Under the pieces are notes generated by a model. That model was not told the origin of the DNA, ran no database searches, and saw only the letters and a list, made by a program, of their open reading frames with translations. Source: an uncultured Oscillospiraceae bacterium (GTDB lineage Bacteria; Bacillota; Clostridia; Oscillospirales; Oscillospiraceae). Taken from it: 11,317 nt of DNA. Position numbers and translations under genes: made by a program. The stretch covers positions 1 to 11,317 of the forward strand of contig CAKTLG010000043.1 in NCBI GenBank assembly GCA_934572465.1, given 5' to 3'. This document shows, piece after piece, positions 1-7,443 of this stretch (the first letter of the stretch is position 1; the number at the start of each line of letters is the position of its first letter).

Positions 1-731
1 GGGCCGACGGCCTCGGCCAGCAGCGCCGCCACGACGGACGAGTCCACGCCGCCGGAGAGCGCCAGCAGCACGCGGCCCGCGCCGACCTTTTCGCGCACGG
101 CGGCGATGGCGGTGTTCTTATAGTCGCCCATCGTCCAGTCGCCCTTCGCGCCGCAGATTTCATAGAGGAAGTTGCGGATCATCGCGGTGCCGAACTCGGT
201 GTGGTTGACCTCGGGGTGGTACTGCACGCCGTAGAACCCGCGCGCCTCGTCGCAGATGGCGACGTTCGGACAGGCGTCGGAGTGCGCGACAAGGGAGAAG
301 CCGTCCGGCACCTTTTCCATATAGTCGCCGTGGCTCATCCACGTGACGCTCTTTTCGGGCAGCCCCTTGAAGAGCCTGCAGCCCGTGTCGAAGAACGTCT
401 CGGTCTTGCCGTATTCGCGCGCGGAGGCGTCGCTCGCGGCGACGACTCTGCCGCCGAGATGGTGCGCGATGAGCTGGCAGCCGTAGCAGATGCCGAGCAC
501 GGGGACGCCCGCGTCAAAGAGCGCGGGATCGACGTGCGGCGCGTCCTCGAGGTACACGCTGTTCGGCCCGCCGGTAAAGATGAAGCCGATCGGCTTCATC
601 GCCAGCAGCTCCGCAAGCGGCGTCGTGTAGGGCTTGACCTCGCAGTAAACGCCGCATTCGCGCACGCGGCGGGCGATCAGCTGGTTGTACTGGCCGCCAA
701 AGTCGAGGACGATGATGATTTGATGATCCAT
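1..731 (-). CDS. guaA: GMP synthase (glutamine-hydrolysing), N-terminal part, cut by window edge
   Basis: Converts XMP, ATP and glutamine to GMP, the last step of guanine nucleotide synthesis, in the cytoplasm. Only the first 243 codons are in the window; the family is about 510 residues. Residues 1 to about 190 are a class I glutamine amidotransferase domain. It opens with IIIVLDFGGQYNQL, has the nucleophile Cys82 in GICYG, and completes the triad with His172 and Glu174 in QYHPEV. After a short linker the ATP pyrophosphatase domain begins, with its P-loop SGGVDSS at residues 226-232, and the sequence then runs off the edge. The ATG at 729-731 is preceded by AGGAG eight bases upstream and gives the expected family N-terminus. 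The gene is last in a glnN-pyrG-guaA row but has its own promoter after the pyrG terminator. The identification is firm. Confidence 0.97.
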   Translation of the reverse strand, partial: MDHQIIIVLDFGGQYNQLIARRVRECGVYCEVKPYTTPLAELLAMKPIGFIFTGGPNSVYLEDAPHVDPALFDAGVPVLGICYGCQLIAHHLGGRVVAASDASAREYGKTETFFDTGCRLFKGLPEKSVTWMSHGDYMEKVPDGFSLVAHSDACPNVAICDEARGFYGVQYHPEVNHTEFGTAMIRNFLYEICGAKGDWTMGDYKNTAIAAVREKVGAGRVLLALSGGVDSSVVAALLAEAVG

Positions 732-739
732 GTTCGTTT

Positions 740-744
740 CTCCT
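740..744 (-). promoter_or_regulatory. ribosome binding site of guaA
   Basis: AGGAG on the minus strand, eight bases before the ATG at 731. It fixes the guaA start. Confidence 0.8.
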
Positions 745-764
745 GCCGTATCGTAAACTCAGCG

Positions 765-780
765 ATGGTAGTTTTACCAT
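765..780. promoter_or_regulatory. dyad overlapping the guaA promoter start region (candidate operator)
   Basis: A perfect inverted repeat: ATGGTA, four-base spacer GTTT, TACCAT on the plus strand. It overlaps the last two bases of the proposed guaA -10 and covers the likely transcription start. A repressor bound there would block initiation, and as RNA it could form only a weak 6-bp hairpin. No regulator is recognised for this motif, and operator function is inferred from position alone. Confidence 0.35.
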
Positions 781-807
781 TCTATCATAGCTTTTCCAAC
801 ATTTCCA
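779..807 (-). promoter_or_regulatory. predicted sigma-A promoter of guaA (extended -10)
   Basis: On the minus strand TGGAAA (802-807) is followed after 17 bases by TAGAAT (779-784), preceded by TGA, an extended -10 element. It lies between the pyrG terminator and guaA. The -35 is only a 4/6 match, which the TGn motif may offset. The predicted start is near 772, inside the dyad at 765-780. Confidence 0.5.
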
Positions 808-825
808 GCGCTATTGTAAACAAAT

Positions 826-849
826 CCGCGCGGTCATATGACCGCGCGG
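826..849 (-). terminator. palindromic hairpin overlapping the pyrG stop codon
   Basis: A perfect 24-bp palindrome centred on CATATG can fold to a 10-bp GC-rich stem with an ATAT loop. The pyrG stop codon (834-836) lies inside it. On the minus strand it is followed by GATTTGTTTACA, a T-rich but interrupted tail. It is probably the pyrG terminator, of moderate strength given the tail. Confidence 0.6.
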
Positions 850-2432
850 GTGAGGGAAGCGCCGACAAAGCCGCGGAAAAGCGGATGCGGCTTGTTGGGA
901 CGGCTCTTGAATTCGGGGTGGAACTGCGCGCCGACGAACCAGGGGTGCTCCGTGTTCTCCACGATCTCCACGAGCGTGCCGTCCGGCGAAAGGCCGGCAA
1001 GGCGCAGCCCCGCCGCCTCGAAATCGGCGCGGAAGTCGTTGTTGAACTCGTAGCGGTGGCGGTGGCGCTCCCAGACCTCGTCCGCGCCGTAGAGCGCGCG
1101 GGAGACGGAGCCCTCCGCGAGCGCGCAGGGGTATTTGCCAAGGCGCATCGTGCCGCCCTTGGCCGTCACGCCGATCTGCTCGGGCATGAGCGCGATAACG
1201 GGATGCGCCGTCGTGGAGGAGAACTCCGCGCTCGTCGCGTCGTCCCATGAGAGCACATGGCGCGCAAACTCGATGACCGCGATCTGCATCCCGAGACAGA
1301 TGCCGAGATACGGCAGCCTGTGCTCGCGCGCGTACTGCGCGGCCAGGATCATGCCCTCGATGCCGCGGTCGCCGAAGCCGCCGGGGACCAGGACGCCGCT
1401 GCATCCGCAGAGCCTCTGGGCGATGTTGTCCGCCGTCAGCGTCTCGGAGTCCACCCACTGGATCTCAACGCTCGCGTCGCAGGCCGTGCCCGCGTGGAAA
1501 AGCGACTCGACGACGCTCAGGTACGCGTCGTGCAGCCCCGTGTACTTGCCGACAAGCGCGATGCGCACATGGCGGTGCACGCCGTGGATCCTGCTGACGA
1601 GCGCGCGCCACTCGGTCATGTCCGGCTCGCCGCACGCAAGCTTCAGCTTGCGGCACACCACGCGGCACAGGCCCTCGCGCTCGAGCAGCAGCGGGACTTC
1701 ATAGAGCGTGGAGGCCGTCGCGTTCTGGATGACGCAGTCAGGCTCCACGTTGCAGAACAGCGCGATCTTGCGGCGGATATCGTCGGTGATCGGCTCGTCC
1801 GTGCGCACGACGAGCACATCGGGCTGGATGCCCTCGCTGAGCAGTTCCTTGACCGAGTGCTGCGTGGGCTTGCTCTTGAGCTCGCCCGTGCCGGGGATGG
1901 AGACGATGAGCGGCACATGGATAAAGAGCACGTTTTCGCGCCCGCGCTCGGCTGCGACCTGACGGATGGCCTCAAGGAACGGCTGGCTCTCGATGTCGCC
2001 GACCGTGCCGCCGATCTCAGAGATGACGACGTCCGTTTCACCGTCGTCCATGGCGTAGATGCGGCGCTTGATCTCGTCGGTCACGTGCGGGATGATCTGC
2101 ACCGTGCCGCCGAGATACCCGCCCTGGCGCTCGCGGTTCAGAACGCTCCAGAAGATCTTGCCCGAGGACACCGAGGACTTTTCATCCAGCGCCTCGTCGA
2201 CAAAGCGCTCGTAGTGGCCGAGATCCAGGTCGGTCTCCGCGCCGTCGTCGGTGACGAAGACCTCGCCGTGCTGATAGGGGCTCATCGTGCCGGGGTCGAC
2301 ATTGAGATAGGGGTCGAATTTCTGATTCTTGACCTTCAGGCCGCACTGCTTCAAAAGCCGCCCGAGCGAGGCGGCGCAGATGCCCTTGCCAAGACCGGAC
2401 ACCACGCCGCCGGTGACGAAAATGTACTTCAT
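834..2432 (-). CDS. pyrG: CTP synthase
   Basis: Aminates UTP to CTP using ATP and glutamine, as a cytoplasmic tetramer. The 532 residues match the family length of about 535. The amidoligase domain (1 to about 270) starts [17 protein letters not shown], holding the ATP-binding loop, followed by [10 protein letters not shown] (68-77) and [14 protein letters not shown] (139-152). The class I glutaminase domain (about 290-532) has Cys379 in GICLGMQ and His505/Glu507 in FHPEF, a complete triad, with RHRHRYEFN near 457-465. I start at 2432, not at an in-frame ATG 48 bases upstream, because family alignment begins there and GGAGG lies at 2441-2445. A terminator separates it from glnN. A weak promoter, TTGAGT (2479-2484), 19 bases, TATTCT (2454-2459), would leave only about 15 bases of leader, so read-through from glnN is also possible. 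Confidence 0.98.
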   Translation of the reverse strand: MKYIFVTGGVVSGLGKGICAASLGRLLKQCGLKVKNQKFDPYLNVDPGTMSPYQHGEVFVTDDGAETDLDLGHYERFVDEALDEKSSVSSGKIFWSVLNRERQGGYLGGTVQIIPHVTDEIKRRIYAMDDGETDVVISEIGGTVGDIESQPFLEAIRQVAAERGRENVLFIHVPLIVSIPGTGELKSKPTQHSVKELLSEGIQPDVLVVRTDEPITDDIRRKIALFCNVEPDCVIQNATASTLYEVPLLLEREGLCRVVCRKLKLACGEPDMTEWRALVSRIHGVHRHVRIALVGKYTGLHDAYLSVVESLFHAGTACDASVEIQWVDSETLTADNIAQRLCGCSGVLVPGGFGDRGIEGMILAAQYAREHRLPYLGICLGMQIAVIEFARHVLSWDDATSAEFSSTTAHPVIALMPEQIGVTAKGGTMRLGKYPCALAEGSVSRALYGADEVWERHRHRYEFNNDFRADFEAAGLRLAGLSPDGTLVEIVENTEHPWFVGAQFHPEFKSRPNKPHPLFRGFVGASLTRAVI

Positions 2433-2480
2433 ATCTTCTTCCTCCACAGGTTTAGAATACACAGAAAGCGCAGGGCTCAC

Positions 2481-2514
2481 TCAAAAAGGACGCTCTCAAG
2501 AGCGTCCTTTTTGA
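2481..2514 (-). terminator. intrinsic terminator after glnN
   Basis: A 15-bp perfect stem (2481-2495 with 2500-2514) and a four-base loop, starting one base after the glnN stop codon. The stem carries five A-T pairs at its base, giving TTTTT on the exit side on either strand, so it could work in both directions. It should insulate pyrG from glnN transcription at least partly. Confidence 0.85.
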
Positions 2515-2515
2515 A

Positions 2516-4612
2516 TTAGACGGAGAATAAAAGCTCGCAGAACGTCGGGTACGGCCAGTACTTCGACGCCGTCAGGCCCTCGAGCTTGTCAACGATGCGC
2601 CGCACCGCTTCCGTGCGCTGCTCTACCTCATCATGGTAGTAGTGCAGCAGCGCCTCGGGGCTTGCGTCGTCAGAGACCGTTTCCAGCGCCGTCTTGAGCG
2701 CGATGGTCTCCTCCAGCAGCTGCTCGTTGAGCGAGCTGACGGCGTTCGCCAGCGACGTTTCAACGTGGCAGGCAAGCTCGCCTGCCGCCGCGCGCTTGCG
2801 CGTGATCGTCTCGCACAGCGCGGCTTCATACTCCGAGGCGGCGTTCAGGATGCCGTGCTGCACCATGTCGACGAGCGTGGCGGCCTCGATGCGCACGACC
2901 TTGCAGTATTTCTCCATATGAACTTCGTGGCGGGAGAGGATCTCCTCTTTCGTGTAAACGCCCTGACGGGTGAGCATGTCGATGTTTTTGGGCAGGATGT
3001 AGGCCGGCAGCGCCTCGGCGGTGTTGCGCAGGTTGGCAAGCCCGCGCCGTTCGGCCTCCTCGACCCACGCGGCCTCGTAGCCGTTGCCGTTGAAGATGAT
3101 GCGGCGGTGCGCGGCGAAGGTGTCGCGGATGAGGTCGTGCAGCGCGGCGGTGAAGTCCGGCGCGTTCCTGAGCGACTCGTAGAAGGCGTGCAGCTCGTCG
3201 GCCATGATCGCGTTGAGGATCGTGGCGGGGCCGGCGATGGACTGGCTGGAGCCGGGCATACGGAACTCGAACTTGTTGCCCGTGAAGGCCAGCGGCGAGG
3301 TGCGGTTGCGGTCGGTCGTATCCTGCGGGATGGAGGGGAGAACGTCCACGCCGATGCGCAGCGTCTTGCGCTCGGCGTCGGTATAGTCATTCTCGTCGAC
3401 GATGGCGTCGATGATGCCCTCCAGCTCCGTGCCGAGGAAGATGGAGATGATGGCCGGCGGCGCCTCCTGCGCGCCGAGACGGTGATCGTTGCCCGCGAAG
3501 GCGACCGAGCAGCGCAGCAGCTCCTGATATTCGTCCACGCCCTTGACGAACGCGGCAAGGAAGAGCAGGAACACGGCGTTCTGGCTGGGCGTCTTACCGG
3601 GGGAGAAGAGATTTTCGCCCGTGTCGGTCGAGAGCGACCAGTTGACGTGCTTGCCCGAGCCGTTCACGCCCGCAAAGGGCTTTTCATGCAGCAGGCAGAC
3701 AAGGCCGTGCTTTTCCGCGACCTTTTTCATCGTTTCCATCACGAGCTGGTTCTGGTCGCTCGCGGTGTTGGCGTCGGTGTAGATGGGGGCCATCTCATGC
3801 TGGCCGGGGGCGACCTCGTTGTGCTTGGTCTTGGAGAGCACGCCGAGCTTCCACAGTTCCTCGTCCAGCTCCTTCATGTAGGCGGCGACCCGCGGACGGA
3901 ACGCGCCGAAGTAGTGATCGTCCAGCTCCTGGCCCTTGGGGGGCTTTGCACCGAAGAGCGCGCGCCCGCACAGGCGCAGATCCATGCGCTTCAAAAACAG
4001 CGCGCGGTCGATAAGAAAGTACTCCTGCTCCGCGCCGATCTGCGGCGTGACCTTGCGTGCGCCGCTGCCGAAAAGACCCAGCACGCGCACGGCCTCGCGG
4101 TTCACGGCCTCCATCGAGCGCAGCAGCGGCGTCTTCTTGTCGAGCGCGTCGCCGCCGTAGGAGCAGAACACCGTCGGGATGCAGAGGCTGCCGTCCTTGA
4201 TGAAGGCAAAGGCCGTCGGGTCCCACGCGCTGTAGCCGCGCGCCTCGAATGTGGCGCGCAGGCCGCCGGAGGGGAAGCTCGACGCATCCGGCTCGCCGCA
4301 GACCAGCTCCTTGCCGGAGAAGTCCATGATGACGCGCCCACCGCCGGCGTCCTTGATGAAGCTGTCGTGCTTTTCGGCGGTGACACCGCTGAGCGGCTGG
4401 AACCAGTGGGTAAAATGCGTGGCGCCGCGCTCGAGCGCCCAGGTCTTCATCGCGTCGGCGATCTCGTTGGCTGCGGAAAGAGGCAGGGGCTGCCCGCTTT
4501 TCAGGCACTGTCGCCAGATCTCCATCGCACTCTGCGGCACATACTGCTCCATCGCGCGCTCATTGAATACCAGCGAGCCGAAAAGCTCGGGGATACGGGT
4601 TTCTTCACTCAT
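2516..4612 (-). CDS. glnN: glutamine synthetase type III
   Basis: Makes glutamine from glutamate, ammonium and ATP in the cytoplasm, as the main ammonium assimilation enzyme. At 698 residues it is the size of the large type III family (about 700), not type I (about 450). Visible family blocks are SFPSGGLRATFEARGYSAWD (112-131), GAEQEYFLID (193-202), HNEVAPGQHEMAPIYTD (264-280), VNGSGKHVNWSLSTDTGENL (316-335), GNDHRLGAQEAPPAIISIFL (374-393) and NRTSPLAFTGNKFEFRMPGS (436-455), covering the metal and substrate sites. The alpha-helical C-terminus (about 560-690) is typical of type III. The ATG at 4612 follows AGGAGG (4621-4626) by eight bases. A terminator follows the stop directly. Some authors name type III enzymes glnA; the assignment to type III itself is secure. 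Confidence 0.97.
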   Translation of the reverse strand: MSEETRIPELFGSLVFNERAMEQYVPQSAMEIWRQCLKSGQPLPLSAANEIADAMKTWALERGATHFTHWFQPLSGVTAEKHDSFIKDAGGGRVIMDFSGKELVCGEPDASSFPSGGLRATFEARGYSAWDPTAFAFIKDGSLCIPTVFCSYGGDALDKKTPLLRSMEAVNREAVRVLGLFGSGARKVTPQIGAEQEYFLIDRALFLKRMDLRLCGRALFGAKPPKGQELDDHYFGAFRPRVAAYMKELDEELWKLGVLSKTKHNEVAPGQHEMAPIYTDANTASDQNQLVMETMKKVAEKHGLVCLLHEKPFAGVNGSGKHVNWSLSTDTGENLFSPGKTPSQNAVFLLFLAAFVKGVDEYQELLRCSVAFAGNDHRLGAQEAPPAIISIFLGTELEGIIDAIVDENDYTDAERKTLRIGVDVLPSIPQDTTDRNRTSPLAFTGNKFEFRMPGSSQSIAGPATILNAIMADELHAFYESLRNAPDFTAALHDLIRDTFAAHRRIIFNGNGYEAAWVEEAERRGLANLRNTAEALPAYILPKNIDMLTRQGVYTKEEILSRHEVHMEKYCKVVRIEAATLVDMVQHGILNAASEYEAALCETITRKRAAAGELACHVETSLANAVSSLNEQLLEETIALKTALETVSDDASPEALLHYYHDEVEQRTEAVRRIVDKLEGLTASKYWPYPTFCELLFSV

Positions 4613-4648
4613 GCTCCAGACCTCCTGTTGATAAAAAATACATGAACT

Positions 4649-4678
4649 ATATTACGTCCTGCACCCTCGGCGCGTCAA
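4649..4678 (-). promoter_or_regulatory. predicted sigma-A promoter of glnN
   Basis: On the minus strand TTGACG (4673-4678), 18 bases, then TAATAT (4649-4654). The start would fall near 4642, leaving a leader of about 30 bases that contains only the ribosome binding site. There is therefore no room for a riboswitch or T-box. Confidence 0.55.
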
Positions 4679-4706
4679 GCCTTTGTTTTTCCAACTTTTC
4701 CGCTGC

Positions 4707-4720
4707 TTTAGCGTGCTAAA
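4707..4720. promoter_or_regulatory. dyad upstream of glnN
   Basis: TTTAGC-GT-GCTAAA, perfect 6-bp half-sites, about 30 bases upstream of the proposed glnN -35. It does not match the TnrA/GlnR pattern TGTNAN7TNACA. It could be an activator or repressor site; no factor is recognised. Confidence 0.3.
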
Positions 4721-4762
4721 CTGTACGGGGTAACGAAATCATGAAAGTCCGCCAACTTTTTC

Positions 4763-4791
4763 TTGCATCGTGAAAACCGCTGTGCTATCAT
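4763..4791 (+). promoter_or_regulatory. predicted plus-strand sigma-A promoter without a downstream gene
   Basis: TTGCAT (4763-4768), exactly 17 bases, then TATCAT (4786-4791) preceded by TGC, an extended -10. It points away from glnN toward a region with no plus-strand gene. The predicted start is near 4798. Confidence 0.45.
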
Positions 4792-4800
4792 TAACCTGAA

Positions 4801-4829
4801 CCCACCCTTGCCGGCGGGCTTCTTTTTTT
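4801..4829 (+). terminator. possible plus-strand terminator close behind the 4763 promoter
   Basis: CCCACC (4801-4806) pairs with GGCGGG (4813-4818) with one mismatch and a six-base loop, followed by CTTCTTTTTTT. The stem is weak, but the T-run is on the plus strand. Together with the promoter it would limit a transcript to about 32 nucleotides. Confidence 0.35.
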
Positions 4830-4857
4830 GCAGGCCCGACGGGAGAAAAAAAGACAT

Positions 4858-4895
4858 AAGGAGGAGGCTCCGCCATGCGGCGGAGCCTCCTCCTT
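4858..4895 (-). terminator. strong intrinsic terminator of the O-acetylation operon
   Basis: A perfect 17-bp GC-rich stem (4858-4874 with 4879-4895) and a four-base loop. On the minus strand it is followed by ATGTC and then seven T. It lies five bases after the DHHW gene and closes the minus-strand operon that begins with the sigma factor. Confidence 0.88.
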
Positions 4896-4900
4896 TGCAA

Positions 4901-6001
4901 TCACTTGATGGTCGCGCTGTCGTTTAGCACGCTCGTGCTGTAAAGGAACAGCACGTCCTGCGCGTCAAAATCGATGAACCGCCCGAGCACCGCGGGGGAG
5001 AGGTAGCGGATGTCGACGAGCGTGATCTCGCTGTAGCCCTCGGCAAGCAGCGGGACGAGGCTTGCGGCAAACGAATCGCGGAAGACGATGAGTCTGCGCT
5101 CCGTCTTCGCGTTCGGATTCTCGATGCGCAGCAGCGACTTCGGCCCCGAGAGGAAGATCTCATACGGGTCGCTGCCGTCCGCCTTTTCAAGCGTGTAGAC
5201 GGGCAGGTATTCGTCGTTCTCGTAGTCGTACACGCGGCAGCCCGCGAGAACATCGTTCGTGAGGTACGTGAGCGCGTCGGGCGCCATCGGCAGCGCCGAC
5301 TGGCCGCGGTAAACGCCGTAAAACGGCGTGTCGAGCGTGACGGCCGTGAAGTCCTGCGAGACGCTTGCGCCCATCGCGTCCGCAAGCAGCGCGGCGGCGG
5401 GGAGCAGCGCCTCCTGCCGCCAGTGCGTGTCGGTGCGGTAGTAGGACGAAAGCGAGAGCGCGCCCGTCAGGTCGATATAGCCGGCATACTCCATTTTTTC
5501 GCGCATCAGGGAGAAGAGCCGGTCATAGTCCAGCGAGGGGTAGCCGTTTTGGGCGGCAAGGTAGTAGTTTTTGTCGGGGACGATCGAGAGGTAGACACTC
5601 GCGCCCGTATCCTTGAGATAGCTGTCGTACACATAGCGGAAGCGGTCGGCCGCGTGGCCGAGGGAGGCCTCATCGAGCGTATCGTCGAGCTTTGCGGCAT
5701 AGCCGCCGGCGACGTAGACGCCGTTGTTGTCCTTTTCGCCGAAGAGGTAGCGGACGGACAGCGCCTTGAGCGTGCGGAAGCCGTCGCGCAGCGGGAACTG
5801 GTCGAGCGCGTAGTCCTCAAAGTTCGACTGGAAGCGGCCGGAGAGGACGCTTTCCGCGCTCAGCGCGGGGAGCTGCTTGAGCGGACGGCGCTCGCTCTCC
5901 GAGATCGTACCGTCGCTTTTGAGGATGCTCCAGAGCGAGAGGACGAGCACGAACAGCGCAAATGTGCCGAGCGTGAGGAGGTCTTTGGTTTTTCTGTTCA
6001 T
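4901..6001 (-). CDS. DHHW/AlgX-AlgJ-like SGNH-type O-acetylation protein, membrane-anchored
   Basis: Probable extracytoplasmic partner of the upstream MBOAT protein, passing acetyl groups to a polysaccharide or cell-wall glycan. The 366 residues start with a short basic stretch and one membrane segment (about 9-27), then an outside domain. Asp191-Thr-His193-Trp in YYRTDTHW and Ser310 in FRDSFA reproduce the Asp-x-His plus later Ser arrangement of the catalytic triad known from AlgX. That family is in Pfam called DHHW in Firmicutes. The start follows AAGGAGG seven bases upstream, and that site overlaps the stop codon of the MBOAT gene, so translation is probably coupled. The acetylated substrate cannot be read from sequence; no polysaccharide synthesis gene lies in the window. 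Confidence 0.85.
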   Translation of the reverse strand: MNRKTKDLLTLGTFALFVLVLSLWSILKSDGTISESERRPLKQLPALSAESVLSGRFQSNFEDYALDQFPLRDGFRTLKALSVRYLFGEKDNNGVYVAGGYAAKLDDTLDEASLGHAADRFRYVYDSYLKDTGASVYLSIVPDKNYYLAAQNGYPSLDYDRLFSLMREKMEYAGYIDLTGALSLSSYYRTDTHWRQEALLPAAALLADAMGASVSQDFTAVTLDTPFYGVYRGQSALPMAPDALTYLTNDVLAGCRVYDYENDEYLPVYTLEKADGSDPYEIFLSGPKSLLRIENPNAKTERRLIVFRDSFAASLVPLLAEGYSEITLVDIRYLSPAVLGRFIDFDAQDVLFLYSTSVLNDSATIK

Positions 6002-6013
6002 TTTGCGGCCTCC

Positions 6014-7414
6014 TTAAAAGCGGAAGTAGAGGAAGGGGTTGAACGACCCGTCCACGAGGAAGGCAGTGCACAGCGCGAGGGCGGCGAGCAGCAGCAGCGG
6101 CTCGAGCACGTCGAGCGCGAGCGCCGCGCCGCGCCGCTCACGCAGCGCCGATACGGCGCGCTTTGGCAGCGGCGTTGCGAAGACGACGCCGAGCAGCAAA
6201 AGCGGCGCATAGCTTCTGAGATAGTAGAGCGCCTGCGTGCTCACGGGCGGCAGCCCGCCCGCGCCAAACATCGCGCCGATGCGTGAGACGGCCTGCGCGG
6301 CGCTGTCCGCGTCAAAGAGGACGAAGCCGAGCGTGACGAAAAAGAGCGTATAGATATGGGCGAATACGCGGCGCTTTTCCAGCACCGGCAGCAGCCACAG
6401 CTTTTCCGCCAGCAGCAAAACGGCGAACCACAGTCCCCAGAGCACGAACGTCCACGCCGCCCCATGCCACAGACCCGTTGCAAGCCAGACGATGAGAATG
6501 TTCAGAAGCTGGCGCGCCTTTCCCCTGCGGCTGCCGCCGAGGGGGATATAGAGATAGTCGCGGAACCACGAGCCGAGCGAGATGTGCCAGCGCCGCCAGA
6601 ACTCCGTGATGCTTGCGGAGATATAGGGGTAGTTGAAGTTCTCAGGGAAGCGGAAGCCGAGGATGCGGCCAAGGCCGATGGACATGTCGCTGTAGCCGGA
6701 AAAGTCAAAGTAGACCTGAAGCAGAAACGCGAGCGCGTAGAGCCAGACAAAGAGGACGCTTGCCTGCTGCGTTTGCTTATAGGCGCCGGCTAATGCGCCG
6801 AACTGGTTGGCGAGCAGCACCTTTTTGCAAAGGCCCGCCGTGAAGCGGCGCACGCCCTCCGCCGCGCCGGAAACGCTGTGCGCGCGGCTCTTGAGCTGCG
6901 GAGCAACGTCCGAGTAGCGCACGATGGGCCCCGCGATGAGCTGGGGAAAGAGCGAGACGTAGGCGGCGAGGTCGATGAAATTCTTCTGCGCCGCCGTGTC
7001 GCCGCGGTAAACGTCGATGACGTAGCTGAGCACCTGAAAGGTGTAGAAGCTGATGCCGATGGGGAGCGCGAGCTTCAAAAGCGGCAGAGAAAGTCCCGCA
7101 GCGGCGTTGACGCTCTCAAGGAAAAAGTCGGCATACTTGAAATAGCCGAGCAGCCCAAGGCTCACGAGGAGGGAAAGCGCCAAAAAGAGCTTTGACGCTT
7201 TCCTGCCCCGATGCTTTTCCACGAGCAGGCCGAAGACATAGCCCTGCACGATGGAAACGAGCATTAAAAGCACATACTTCGGCTCGCCCCAGCCGTAGAA
7301 GATAAGGCTGACGAGCAGCAGAATGAAATTTTTGCAGCGCTGTTGCACAAAGACGTACAACAAAAGCGCGGCGGGCAGGAAGTAATAGAGAAAGGTGACG
7401 CTGGAAAAGAGCAT
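6014..7414 (-). CDS. MBOAT family O-acyltransferase (AlgI/DltB-like)
   Basis: Polytopic membrane protein expected to move acyl (usually acetyl) groups from a cytoplasmic donor across the membrane. It has 466 residues, near the AlgI length. Many hydrophobic segments run from residue 5 to 460. Family blocks are PQLIAGPIVRY (157-167), YFDFSGYSDMSIGLGRILGF (235-254), EFWRRWHISLGSWFRDYLYI (271-290) with His277, PLGGSRRGK (291-299) and GLWHGAAWTFVLWG (314-327), whose His317 is the invariant catalytic histidine. The ATG at 7414 follows GGAGAGG, a modest ribosome binding site. It sits 29 bases after the lipoprotein gene and 12 before the DHHW gene, the common MBOAT-DHHW pairing in Clostridia. The absence of dltA/dltC makes D-alanylation unlikely, so acetylation is the better guess. 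Confidence 0.93.
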   Translation of the reverse strand: MLFSSVTFLYYFLPAALLLYVFVQQRCKNFILLLVSLIFYGWGEPKYVLLMLVSIVQGYVFGLLVEKHRGRKASKLFLALSLLVSLGLLGYFKYADFFLESVNAAAGLSLPLLKLALPIGISFYTFQVLSYVIDVYRGDTAAQKNFIDLAAYVSLFPQLIAGPIVRYSDVAPQLKSRAHSVSGAAEGVRRFTAGLCKKVLLANQFGALAGAYKQTQQASVLFVWLYALAFLLQVYFDFSGYSDMSIGLGRILGFRFPENFNYPYISASITEFWRRWHISLGSWFRDYLYIPLGGSRRGKARQLLNILIVWLATGLWHGAAWTFVLWGLWFAVLLLAEKLWLLPVLEKRRVFAHIYTLFFVTLGFVLFDADSAAQAVSRIGAMFGAGGLPPVSTQALYYLRSYAPLLLLGVVFATPLPKRAVSALRERRGAALALDVLEPLLLLAALALCTAFLVDGSFNPFLYFRF

Positions 7415-7443
7415 GGGCCTCTCCGCCTTTCCGGAAATTCAGA

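Noticed and set aside
201..1250. 349-residue plus-strand frame across guaA and the guaA-pyrG gap
   Set aside because: Antisense to guaA and the end of pyrG, with low-complexity composition and no ribosome binding site.
2433..2515. CTP-sensing attenuator of pyrG by reiterative G addition, as in Bacillus
   Set aside because: The only hairpin belongs to the glnN end, the leader between any promoter and the ATG is about 15 bases, and no GGGC start is present on the minus strand.
1257..2519. 420-residue open frame on the plus strand opposite pyrG
   Set aside because: Antisense shadow of pyrG with biased composition and no recognisable motif. It runs through the glnN terminator.
2633..4645. 670-residue open frame on the plus strand opposite glnN
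   Set aside because: It is an antisense shadow in GC-rich DNA. The glnN strand shows full family motifs, while this frame is rich in Arg, Val, Leu and Ala with no domain and no ribosome binding site.
4680..4760. TnrA/GlnR box or ammonium-linked riboswitch before glnN
   Set aside because: No TGTNAN7TNACA pattern is visible, and the predicted leader is too short for a riboswitch.
5423..6286. 287-residue plus-strand frame opposite the DHHW gene
   Set aside because: Glu/Arg/Val-rich antisense frame; the minus strand carries a clear family protein.
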